A program made the position numbers and the translations under genes. Positions 50,831-58,875 of a stretch of 64,000 bases of DNA are shown one piece after another (position 1 is the first letter of the stretch; each line of letters begins with the position of its first letter). Origin of the DNA: Prolixibacteraceae bacterium. Lineage in GTDB: Bacteria > Bacteroidota > Bacteroidia > Bacteroidales > Prolixibacteraceae. The notes under the pieces are model-generated. The model had not been told where the DNA came from, did not search any database, and saw nothing but the letters and a program-made list of their open reading frames with translations. The stretch lies in assembly GCA_003457135.1 (NCBI GenBank), contig DMSQ01000013.1, positions 183,701-247,700 of the forward strand, read 5' to 3'.

Positions 50831-52672
50831 TTAAGCCTCCAGTAATTTTTCAAAGTTTTCAACTAATTCGTTTACCGAGAAGGGTAATCCCTTCATCTTG
50901 TTTACCTGATGGTATTGATACCCGGGTACTTTGTCGCGTAAATAGCTGGCAAATTGCCCCAGATTTAATTCGCATACCACTATTTTTTTAAACTTGCTGA
51001 ATACTTCCGAAGCATTCTTGGGCAAAGGTTTGATATAATTGAAATGTGCCAGGCTTACCTTTTTCCCGGCATCCTGCATCACTTGGACCGAGCTGATCAT
51101 GTGGCCGTAAGTTCCGCCCCATCCAACAACCAGCAAATCGCCTTCCGGCTCCCCGATAACTTCCAGGTCAGGAATCATTTCAACTATTTTTTCAACTTTC
51201 GCGGCCCTGATTTGAGTATTGATGTGATGGTTTTCGGGATCGTGGCTAACAGCGCCTGCTGCATTTTTTTCCAATCCTCCAATGCGGTGCTCGTAACCTT
51301 CCATTCCGGGCACTGCCCATTCCCTGACCAATGTTTCAGGATCACGGTTGTAAGGTCTGAACAATTCAGGATTGGTTGCCCTGCGCGGGGTAATCGGCGG
51401 TAATTCATCCATAGCTGGCACCCTCCATGGCTCGCTTCCATTGCCCAGAAAACCATCGGTTAAGAGTACTACCGGAACCATTCGTTCGAGGGCTATTTTT
51501 GCGGAGTAATAGGCATAGTAAAAACAGTCGGACGGAGTACTGGCAGCCAAAACTACCAGTGGACTTTCGCCGTTTCGTCCATATAAGGATTGTAACAAAT
51601 CGGATTGTTCGGTTTTGGTAGGAAGTCCGGTAGATGGCCCTCCACGCTGAACGTTTACAACTACCAATGGCAATTCGGCCATCACCGAAAGTCCGAGCGC
51701 TTCAGATTTTAAAGCAAATCCAGGGCCTGAGGTTGACGTCACAGCCAAATGACCGGCAAAAGCGGCGCCAATGGAAGTACAAATCCCGGCAATTTCATCT
51801 TCAGCCTGAAATGATTTTACGCCCAAATCTTTTCGTTCGGACAAAGCTTGCAAAACTTCTGTGGCCGGAGTAATGGGGTAGGAGCCAATAAACAATTCCA
51901 GCCCGGCTTTTTCTGCAGCGGCAAGAAATCCCCATGCTGTAGCATAATTACCGTTAATATTGCGGTAAATACCTTTTTCGATAGGGGCAGGATGTACAAT
52001 GTACTGCGGCGTTGAATGCTGCAGGTTCTCCCCGTAGTTGTATCCATCGTGCAATACTTTCAGGTTTGCTTCTGCAACCACCGGACTTTTTTTGCCGAAT
52101 TTCGACTGAATAAACCTTTCAATATAATCCAACGGACGATCGAACATCCAGCAGATTAATCCAAGGGCAAACATATTTTTGCAGCGCAAAACACTCTTGT
52201 TATCAAGTTCGAGATACTTCAGGCTTTCTTTGGTCAGGCTGGTAATTGGAACCGGGATTAATGAAAAATCGTTCAGTTTTAACTCAGTAAACGGATCGGT
52301 TGTTTTAAATTGGGCTTTTTCAAAATTCTTTTCACTGAACGAATCAACATCAAAAATAATTGAGGCCCCCGGATTTAAAAATGCCGCATTCGCTTTTAGA
52401 GCGGCAGGATTCATGGCAACCAGCACATGGGCCAAATCGCCGGGAGTTGTAATTTTCTTTGTTCCAAGTTGAACCTGAAATCCTGAAACTCCGCCAACAG
52501 TTCCCTGCGGGGCACGGATTTCGGAAGGATAATCAGGAAAAGTGGAAATATCGTTTCCTAATAGCGCCGAGGTGTCGGAAAATAGCGTTCCGGTCAACTG
52601 CATCCCATCACCCGAATCGCCGGAAAACCGAATGGCTACCTCTTCGAGCTCGATTACTTTTGTGTTTTTCAT
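50831..52672 (-). CDS. korA: 2-oxoacid:ferredoxin oxidoreductase, alpha subunit (gamma-alpha fusion)
   Basis: This 613-residue subunit begins with the gamma domain (VAIRFSGDSGDGMQLTGTLFSDTSA) joined to the alpha domain (GFLAAAEKAGLELFIGSYPITPATEVLQAL). That fusion is typical of KorA. I start it at 52672 (MKNTKVIELEEV); an in-frame ATG at 52705 adds eleven residues that lie beyond the -7 box at 52693-52700. It pairs with korB 2 nt downstream. The enzyme links ferredoxin to the oxidative or reductive TCA pathway and fits an anaerobic lifestyle. Confidence 0.93.
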   Translation of the reverse strand: MKNTKVIELEEVAIRFSGDSGDGMQLTGTLFSDTSALLGNDISTFPDYPSEIRAPQGTVGGVSGFQVQLGTKKITTPGDLAHVLVAMNPAALKANAAFLNPGASIIFDVDSFSEKNFEKAQFKTTDPFTELKLNDFSLIPVPITSLTKESLKYLELDNKSVLRCKNMFALGLICWMFDRPLDYIERFIQSKFGKKSPVVAEANLKVLHDGYNYGENLQHSTPQYIVHPAPIEKGIYRNINGNYATAWGFLAAAEKAGLELFIGSYPITPATEVLQALSERKDLGVKSFQAEDEIAGICTSIGAAFAGHLAVTSTSGPGFALKSEALGLSVMAELPLVVVNVQRGGPSTGLPTKTEQSDLLQSLYGRNGESPLVVLAASTPSDCFYYAYYSAKIALERMVPVVLLTDGFLGNGSEPWRVPAMDELPPITPRRATNPELFRPYNRDPETLVREWAVPGMEGYEHRIGGLEKNAAGAVSHDPENHHINTQIRAAKVEKIVEMIPDLEVIGEPEGDLLVVGWGGTYGHMISSVQVMQDAGKKVSLAHFNYIKPLPKNASEVFSKFKKIVVCELNLGQFASYLRDKVPGYQYHQVNKMKGLPFSVNELVENFEKLLEA

Positions 52673-52692
52673 TCTATTTTTTTTAAACGCAG

Positions 52693-52700
52693 CAAAAATA
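52693..52700 (-). promoter_or_regulatory. -7 box for korAB
   Basis: The minus strand reads TATTTTTG, matching TAnnTTTG. It is 20 nt before the chosen korA start, which argues against the longer start at 52705. Confidence 0.5.
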
Positions 52701-52832
52701 ACCATTATTTAATAAGACAGGCAGTAAGAACTTAATTATTTCTTTGCCTTTTGCCATTTAGATTACTGTTCTTTCTATCGTATTCTTTGAAACTATAATG
52801 GTTTGGAAAATCATGTGCCTGTGCCTTTTTCA

Positions 52833-52840
52833 TATCTTTG
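52833..52840 (+). promoter_or_regulatory. -7 box for the carbonic anhydrase-like gene
   Basis: TATCTTTG fits TAnnTTTG; the expected leader before the ATG at 52867 is ~20 nt. Confidence 0.45.
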
Positions 52841-52866
52841 CGTTCAATATTTAATGAATTCAGGAC

Positions 52867-53379
52867 ATGGCGCTCATCAAATCACTTTTAGGTAAAACAC
52901 CGGAATTTGGCGACAATTGTTTTCTTGCCGAAACAGCCGTAATTATTGGCGATGTAATTATGGGGAACGATTGCAGCATCTGGTATGGAGCGGTACTCCG
53001 CGGCGATGTTCATTACATTCGCATCGGCAACAACTGTAATGTTCAGGATAATGCCGTGATCCATGCCACTTACCGGAAATCGCCCACCAATATCGGAAGC
53101 AATGTTACTATCGCCCATGGCGCCATTGTTCACGGTTGTACCATACACGATAATGTGATGATTGGCATTAACGCGGTTGTTTTAGACGATGCAGTTATTG
53201 AAAGCAATAGCATTGTAGCCGCCGGATCGGTTGTCAGTAAAAGCACACGGGTTGAAAGCGGCACTGTTTACGGCGGTATTCCGGCGAAAAAGATTAAGGA
53301 TATCAGCCCCGAATTGCTCGAAGGTGAAATCAAACGCATTGCCAAAGCATACGAAATGTATTCGGGATGGTATAAATAG
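52867..53379 (+). CDS. Gamma-carbonic anhydrase-like hexapeptide protein
   Basis: This 170-residue left-handed beta-helix protein shows hexapeptide repeats throughout (IIGDVIMGNDCSIWYGAVLRGD and onward). The metal-ligand histidines of the gamma-class are recognisable (VIHAT, IAHGAIVHGC). The short C-terminal helix is normal. Proteins of this YrdA/CaiE branch bind metal; not all are active carbonic anhydrases. It is divergent from korAB, whose reaction uses or makes CO2, a suggestive but unproven link. A heptad repeat array begins one base after its stop. Confidence 0.9.
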   Translation: MALIKSLLGKTPEFGDNCFLAETAVIIGDVIMGNDCSIWYGAVLRGDVHYIRIGNNCNVQDNAVIHATYRKSPTNIGSNVTIAHGAIVHGCTIHDNVMIGINAVVLDDAVIESNSIVAAGSVVSKSTRVESGTVYGGIPAKKIKDISPELLEGEIKRIAKAYEMYSGWYK

Positions 53380-53380
53380 C

Positions 53381-53443
53381 GGGATAAGGGATACGTGTTG
53401 CGGGATACGTGTTGCGGGATACGTGTTGCGGGATACGGGTTAC
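53381..53443. repeat. Heptad repeat array, GGGATAC/GTGTTGC family
   Basis: Nine 7-mers start one base after the stop codon: GGGATAA, GGGATAC, then GTGTTGC-GGGATAC three times, then GGGTTAC. The family is that of 10068-10116 behind the NrfD-like gene. The 14-bp double unit is exact, so amplification here is recent. Confidence 0.85.
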
Positions 53444-53515
53444 ACTTTGATGAACTGATTCTGGTTTGCAAAGAAAAAGCGGAAAACTCCTTTCGGAATC
53501 TCCCGTTTTATATAT

Positions 53516-53685
53516 TATTGCTCCCTTCGACTCGCTTCCTTTGATATGCTTCGCTACTTAGGAATCGAAGCGGCTCTTATGACTTCTGTCTTCCGACTTC
53601 GGACTTCCGACTCCGGTACATTCACTGCTCCCTTCGATACGCTTCGCTACTCAGGGAGCGGCACTTCGGTCTTCGGACTTCGGTC
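53516..53685. repeat. REP-like palindromes plus heptads of the GACCGAA family
   Basis: Two palindromic elements share CTCCCTTCGA and GCTTCGCTAC (53520-53570 and 53628-53661). The second folds as GCTCCCT...AGGGAGC. Between and after them are 7-mers of the ppdK type: on the minus strand GACCGAA, GTCCGAA, GACCGAA begin on the base after the GH2 stop codon. Another run (GAAGTCC, GAAGTCG, GAAGACA, GAAGTCA) lies at 53582-53612. Between 53444 and 53515 I see only a weak AT-rich hairpin. Confidence 0.7.
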
Positions 53686-56600
53686 TTATTCGTAATTAAT
53701 CTTCGCTTTTTCAACTGGCTTTTCGCCTGGCCGTAACGGGCAAATTCGGAATGAATAGTTGTATTCTTTTTCTCTCAACCGGTATTCGTCATGAGTCCAT
53801 GCGCCCCAACTATCGTCGCCACCTACACCTTGTTGTTTGTAATCAATATTGACAGAGGTCAGGTCGCGTGGTTTGACGTCGTTGATGTGGCGGCGTATCA
53901 TTTTTAATCCAGCCTTACCCCGGCCATCGGTGCGATCGGGCGATTCGAAATCTTCCATAATCTGATGGTGGGCGCTCACCGAAAGCAGCGGTTGACCAAT
54001 GAATTCAAGTCCCAGTCCGTCTTTGTTGGCAATGCTCAACCAGCGGACATCAATTTTGTTCCCGTTCTCCTGCGGACGGATGTATGCAAAATACTGTTCG
54101 GCAACGGCACCGGAATATAGCCCAACCAACGCGCTCGTAAACCGGTCCTGATACGATTCGTGTGGCCCGCGGCCCAGCCAGCTCATCTGGTCGAATTCGC
54201 GTGGCATCACCAGGTTCACCCCAAATCGGATGATTTCAGGAAGCGAATCTTTCATCATTTTAAAACTGTTGTTTACCACTACTTCGCCTGTTCCAAGCAC
54301 GGTATAGCCCGAATTGTAATTGGCAATTACCTGGTTCTTCTCATTGTTCAGGTCGAAATTGAAATTGACTGCTACTTCGTTGCCATCTTGTTTATAGGTT
54401 GCCGATTTAACTGTTTTTTGTTCTCCGGCTTTTCTCCAAATCCGACTGCGTTTGTCCAGTTGGTTTCCGAAATCATTGTCAATTGGTGCGCGCCAGAAGT
54501 TCGGAACTGGTCCAGTCAACAGGATTTCTTTGCCATCAATCTGATAACTTTTCAAGGTAGCCTCGTCTTTACTAAAGTTGATTTTAAACCCGGTTCCTTC
54601 AACAACGATCAAATTTCCTTCTTCTTTAAAAGTCACAGCATGGAGATCATTTTTCGAAGCCAAAGCTGCTTTTTTGCTGAAAGGCAACAGGAATTGTTCG
54701 TAAGCCAGTTTGGTTCCGGCAGGCAATATGCCTTTGGTATTTTTCAGTTTTGCCGAAACATTCAGGAAGTATTCAGTGGCAGGTTGAGCGTCCACTTTTA
54801 CATCCAACTGAACTTTTTTGCTGGTATTCGGTGCTAGTTCAAGGTCAGAAATTTCTCCTGATTTCAATACCTGTCCTTCGGCAACTACTTCCCAGTTGAA
54901 GGTAAATTCGGAAAGGTTGGTGAATGAATATTTATTGCGGATTTCAATTTCGCCATTATTCAGGTTAAAAGCTTTAAAGCCAATATGCTGATAAACTTTA
55001 CCGACTTCGGTCAAAGTTGGTTTAATGCTCCGGTCGGGATTGATAAGTCCGTTGCAACAGAAGTTCCCGTCAGTAGGCAGGGTGTCGCTGCCCAGATCGC
55101 CGCCATAAGCCCAGAATTTGTTGCCCTGTGCATCTTTGGTCAGGATTCCCTGATCAACCCAGTCCCAGATGAAACCACCCTGCAAAACCGGATATTTTTC
55201 GATCACATCCCAGTAATCCTGAAGGTTTCCGGTGCTGTTTCCCATCGAATGGGCATATTCGCATTGGATGTATGGTTTGGTTGGATTGCTTTTGGCGTAA
55301 TCTTCCATGTTTTTAATCCGGGCATACATGGGGCAAACAATATCGGTGTTTGCGGCTTTTCCTGCTTGTTCGTACTGAACCGGACGGCTCGGATCGGATG
55401 ATTTCAGCCAGGCATAAGTGGCTTCGAAGTTAATGCCGTTTCCGGCCTCGTTCCCCAACGACCAAATGATAACCGATGGCTGGTTTTTATCCCGTTCGAA
55501 CATGTTCCGTGTGCGGAAAAGGTGAGCATCTTTCCAAACCGGATCTTTGGCAAGTGATTTGGGTCCGTAACCCATTCCGTGCGATTCAACATTGGCTTCG
55601 TCAACCAGAAAAATACCGTATTGATTACAGAGTTCGTACCAACGTTCAGGTTGAGGATAATGAGAAGTACGTACGGCGTTGATGTTGTGCAATTTCATTT
55701 GAAGGATATCTTTGAGCATAGTGGCTTCATCCAGATAATGACCGGTTGTTTCGTTATGCTCGTGAATGTTCACCCCTTTCACATAAATGGCTACACCGTT
55801 GACCAGAAGTTGTGCATTTTTGATTTCAACCGTGCGGAAACCAACATCCTGCCGAATAACTTCAATTGTTTTTCCGGCTTCGTCTTTTAAAGTGATCAGG
55901 AGTTGATACAAATTCGGATTTTCGGCGCTCCAGGGTTTTGCTGCCGGAACCATGATCCTATTTGATACTGAAAGCGGTTGTAATCCGGTTTTTAAGGTTT
56001 GTTTGATTTCGGCTACTTTAGTTTCGCCATCCATTAAAACGGCCTCTAGGGTAACCGAAGGAGTTGTTTGGGCTGAGTTGGCAATTTCAACATCCAGTTT
56101 GAAAGCCCCATCCTGATAGTTATTGACCAGCGGAGATGAAATCCGGTAATCGCGAATGTGCTGCGGGTTGCGCGCCATCAGGAAAACGTCGCGGGTGATT
56201 CCGCTCATTCGCCAGAAATCCTGATCTTCGAGGTAACTTCCGTCGCTCCAGCGGTAAACTTCTACGGCCAGCGTGTTATCTTTTTTCTTCAGGTATTTGG
56301 TAATATTAAATTCAGCCGGGGTTTTGCTGTCTTCGCTGTACCCCACCATTTGTTCGTTCACCCATACATACATGGCCGAACTTACCGCTCCAAAATGAAG
56401 GATAATATCCTGTCCTTTCCAGTTTTCAGGAATAGCGAAGGTACGTTTGTATGAACCAACAGGATTATAATGTTTTTGAATTGTTGGCGGCGTTGCCTCG
56501 TGCGGATACCTTATATTGGTGTAGATAGGAACATCAAAACCCTGCATTTCCCAGTTCCCGGGAACTTTAATGGTAGTCCAGTCTTTGGTGTCATAATCGT

Positions 56601-56889
56601 CTTTGAAAAAATAGTATGGGCGGACCGTTGGGTTATGCGATAAAATAAATTCCCAGGTACCGTTCAGCGATTGAATGAAAGGCGATTTCCAGATATCGTA
56701 CTGACGTGCTTGTTCAGCGGTGGCAAACGGGATAAAGTAAGAGCGCGGCGCCTCCCGGTTAATTTCAGAAACTGCTGGATTTTCCCAGTCGTGGGGTGTT
56801 TTTTCCTGAAAAGGTACATTTTTGTACTTGCTTTTACACGAACTGGTTGAAACCGTTGCGATAAAAGCCATGATTAACAGATACTTCAT
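53686..56889 (-). CDS. Glycoside hydrolase family 2 (LacZ-type beta-galactosidase)
   Basis: This 1067-residue enzyme has a lipoprotein signal (MKYLLIMAFIATVSTSSC), so it is probably anchored to a membrane facing the periplasm or surface. The domain order is that of large LacZ: sugar-binding (VPGNWEMQGFDVPIYTNIRYP), immunoglobulin-like, TIM barrel (VKGVNIHEHNETTGHYLDEATM), and the small beta-gal chain at the C-terminus. The acid/base is in WSLGNEAGNG and the nucleophile in QCEYAHSMGNSTG. Length matches the family. Beta-galactosidase is the likely activity, but GH2 members also cut other beta-linkages. Heptad repeats follow the stop at once. Confidence 0.9.
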   Translation of the reverse strand: MKYLLIMAFIATVSTSSCKSKYKNVPFQEKTPHDWENPAVSEINREAPRSYFIPFATAEQARQYDIWKSPFIQSLNGTWEFILSHNPTVRPYYFFKDDYDTKDWTTIKVPGNWEMQGFDVPIYTNIRYPHEATPPTIQKHYNPVGSYKRTFAIPENWKGQDIILHFGAVSSAMYVWVNEQMVGYSEDSKTPAEFNITKYLKKKDNTLAVEVYRWSDGSYLEDQDFWRMSGITRDVFLMARNPQHIRDYRISSPLVNNYQDGAFKLDVEIANSAQTTPSVTLEAVLMDGETKVAEIKQTLKTGLQPLSVSNRIMVPAAKPWSAENPNLYQLLITLKDEAGKTIEVIRQDVGFRTVEIKNAQLLVNGVAIYVKGVNIHEHNETTGHYLDEATMLKDILQMKLHNINAVRTSHYPQPERWYELCNQYGIFLVDEANVESHGMGYGPKSLAKDPVWKDAHLFRTRNMFERDKNQPSVIIWSLGNEAGNGINFEATYAWLKSSDPSRPVQYEQAGKAANTDIVCPMYARIKNMEDYAKSNPTKPYIQCEYAHSMGNSTGNLQDYWDVIEKYPVLQGGFIWDWVDQGILTKDAQGNKFWAYGGDLGSDTLPTDGNFCCNGLINPDRSIKPTLTEVGKVYQHIGFKAFNLNNGEIEIRNKYSFTNLSEFTFNWEVVAEGQVLKSGEISDLELAPNTSKKVQLDVKVDAQPATEYFLNVSAKLKNTKGILPAGTKLAYEQFLLPFSKKAALASKNDLHAVTFKEEGNLIVVEGTGFKINFSKDEATLKSYQIDGKEILLTGPVPNFWRAPIDNDFGNQLDKRSRIWRKAGEQKTVKSATYKQDGNEVAVNFNFDLNNEKNQVIANYNSGYTVLGTGEVVVNNSFKMMKDSLPEIIRFGVNLVMPREFDQMSWLGRGPHESYQDRFTSALVGLYSGAVAEQYFAYIRPQENGNKIDVRWLSIANKDGLGLEFIGQPLLSVSAHHQIMEDFESPDRTDGRGKAGLKMIRRHINDVKPRDLTSVNIDYKQQGVGGDDSWGAWTHDEYRLREKEYNYSFRICPLRPGEKPVEKAKINYE

Positions 56890-57020
56890 TTGAATGGATT
56901 TTAGTAATCAAACTGGCATAAATCAATGCCCACTGGTATGAACTGGTAGGCATACAAAAATGAGGATTTTCTTTCTATTGACAAACATTCGTGATCAAAT
57001 TTAAATGCACGAAAGTTTGC

Positions 57021-57028
57021 TATTTTTG
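57021..57028 (+). promoter_or_regulatory. -7 box for the HAD phosphatase gene
   Basis: TATTTTTG fits TAnnTTTG; the expected leader before the ATG at 57049 is about 14 nt. The 159-bp gap to the divergent GH2 gene has no other visible element. Confidence 0.45.
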
Positions 57029-57048
57029 CCACCCTAAAATCGGATAAT

Positions 57049-57648
57049 ATGAAACTTGAAATACATCCCAACGCAAAAGCGTTGATTTTTGATCTGGACG
57101 GAACATTATCCGATTCGCTGCCTGTGCATATAGCCAGTTGGCGATCGGTGTGCGCAAAGCTGAACTGCACGTTTGATGAACGCATTCTGGTGGAACTGAC
57201 CGGAGCGCCAACCATCAGTTTTGCGGAACGGATTAAACGGGAACAAAATCTGGAAATCGGGGCGGATGAATTAGTTGAGATGAAGCAACAGGAGTTCCGG
57301 CAAAATATTAACCGGATCAAACCCCATGGAGCGGTGATTGAATTAATGAAAAATGCTCACGGAAAAATACCGATGGCCGTAGGAACTGGCGCCAGCCGGA
57401 CAAGCGCCATGATGCAGATGAAAGAATTGGACATTGACCAACTTTTTGATTTCATTGTAACTGCCGATGATGTTGACCGCCATAAACCCGAACCGGATAC
57501 TTTTCTGAAATGTGCTGAAATGATGAACGTTGAACCGCAGTATTGCCAGGTTTTTGAGGATGGAGAACTGGGCATGCAGGCTGCCCAAACTGCCGGAATG
57601 TTGCTGACTGATGTTCGTCCTTTCGTGGCCGATCCTTTTACTGCTTAG
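57049..57648 (+). CDS. HAD-superfamily sugar phosphatase/phosphomutase
   Basis: This 199-residue protein has all four HAD motifs: FDLDGTLSDS with the nucleophilic Asp, the Thr/Ser motif near AVGTGASRTS, the Lys region around DRHKPEPDTF and the acidic VFEDGELG. An alpha-helical cap (~residues 15-80) places it with beta-phosphoglucomutase-like enzymes and small sugar phosphatases. The substrate is probably a sugar phosphate. It is divergent from the GH2 gene and its last 4 nt overlap the end of the convergent CobW gene. Confidence 0.88.
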   Translation: MKLEIHPNAKALIFDLDGTLSDSLPVHIASWRSVCAKLNCTFDERILVELTGAPTISFAERIKREQNLEIGADELVEMKQQEFRQNINRIKPHGAVIELMKNAHGKIPMAVGTGASRTSAMMQMKELDIDQLFDFIVTADDVDRHKPEPDTFLKCAEMMNVEPQYCQVFEDGELGMQAAQTAGMLLTDVRPFVADPFTA

Positions 57649-58613
57649 TTCTCCTGAAGTAAAAATTGCCTGAATTCTTTCTCGATCTCGAATTTGCTGA
57701 TTTCTTTTCCGATAAAAACCAACACATTTTCAATGGGTTCATAGGGATTTACCACCGAGCCTTCGGATATGGATGTATTTCCTCCTACTGACTGAACGAT
57801 ACCTAATAACGGATTGTTGTCCCAATTAACTATCCCTTTAATCCGGTATATGTTTTTCTTATGCAAGGAAGCAAAATACCTGAACCAATTACTAAACCTG
57901 TTTTCATTGATAAACCCTCCAAACCGGATGGTGAAACTATAAAACTCAGATTCGTCGGGTTCGCTGTAAAACGGTTTCCTGATTTTTCGCAAAAATTCAT
58001 CCTGAAGGTTGGGTTGAAGCAGGTAGAACTGCGAATCATCAATCCGGGAATGATTGGTCTCAATAAGTTTGGCCGTATTGTTTAATGCTGAAATTTTATT
58101 TCGAATAAGTGGGAGTTGATTTGGATCAGTATTGTTGATTTTATTTAAGACGATCAGGTCGCTCAGAATAATCTGTTTTTTTTGTTCAAATTGCAAAGGT
58201 TGCTCCAAAAAGTTCATTCCATCAACCAGGCAAATGGTGCCACTTAATTCAAACAGCCGAATCAGGTCAGCATCCTGAAAAAATGGTTCAATAATTGGTC
58301 CGGGATCAGCCACTCCGGTAGTTTCAATAATCAACTGCTCCAAATGATCGTGCTTTTTAACTAATTCCTGCAGGGCCAGCGAGAATTCATTGAAGATGGA
58401 ACAGCAAATGCAGCCATTGTTCAGCTCCAAAATGCTTTCAGGCTGATAATTGGCAATTAGCCACGAATCAATTGACCGTTCCCCGAATTCATTTTCGATA
58501 ATGCCGATTTTTACACCCCGGTTCTTCGCTAACAGGTGATTGATGAAACATGTTTTCCCTGCTCCAAGGAAGCCGGTAACAATCATTACTGGTATTTTAG
58601 GTTTTACTGGCAA
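57645..58613 (-). CDS. CobW/COG0523-family GTPase (metallochaperone)
   Basis: This 322-residue G3E-family GTPase has Walker A GFLGAGKTCFINHLL, the metal-binding CxCC motif in NNGCICCSI (~residue 70), ETTGVADPGP, and the base-recognition LNKIN. The C-terminal CobW domain (SFTIRFGGFINENRFSNWF, then IKGIVNWDNN) is present. Proteins of this class insert or deliver Zn or other metals. I see no zinc-regulated box upstream; a hairpin at 58636-58673 lies 22 bp before the start. Confidence 0.9.
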   Translation of the reverse strand: MPVKPKIPVMIVTGFLGAGKTCFINHLLAKNRGVKIGIIENEFGERSIDSWLIANYQPESILELNNGCICCSIFNEFSLALQELVKKHDHLEQLIIETTGVADPGPIIEPFFQDADLIRLFELSGTICLVDGMNFLEQPLQFEQKKQIILSDLIVLNKINNTDPNQLPLIRNKISALNNTAKLIETNHSRIDDSQFYLLQPNLQDEFLRKIRKPFYSEPDESEFYSFTIRFGGFINENRFSNWFRYFASLHKKNIYRIKGIVNWDNNPLLGIVQSVGGNTSISEGSVVNPYEPIENVLVFIGKEISKFEIEKEFRQFLLQEN

Positions 58614-58635
58614 AATAAATTCTTGTTAAAAATTA

Positions 58636-58673
58636 AACTTATTGAACCCGAATTGGGTTTATTCAATAAAGTT
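58636..58673. promoter_or_regulatory. Inverted repeat in the cobW/S9-peptidase divergent gap
   Basis: AACTTATTGAACCC and GGGTTTATTCAATAAAGTT form a bulged hairpin around GAATT. It is the only structured element in this 262-bp gap and could be an operator for the CobW gene. Confidence 0.35.
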
Positions 58674-58875
58674 AAGTCATTTCTTACATATTATCACCTC
58701 AAATTTTCAAATTTTCGATTTTTCTGATGTTTTATTAAACAGAAAAAAAAAGCAGATTCGATTAAAAATGGTGATGTAATTATGAACTGAAATACTTATC
58801 TTATAAGAACATGAAAATACAATATCAAACACGGGTTATCAAAGACAACTTAATACACACTAAAAATTTAGAACT

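Noticed and set aside
53381..53443. Regular short repeats that could suggest a CRISPR array
   Set aside because: The period is 7 or 14 bp with no unique spacers and no cas genes are near, so these are heptad tandem repeats.
54160..54837. A 225-codon frame antisense to the GH2 gene
   Set aside because: The GH2 frame is complete with catalytic residues; the antisense frame has no start context and no domain.
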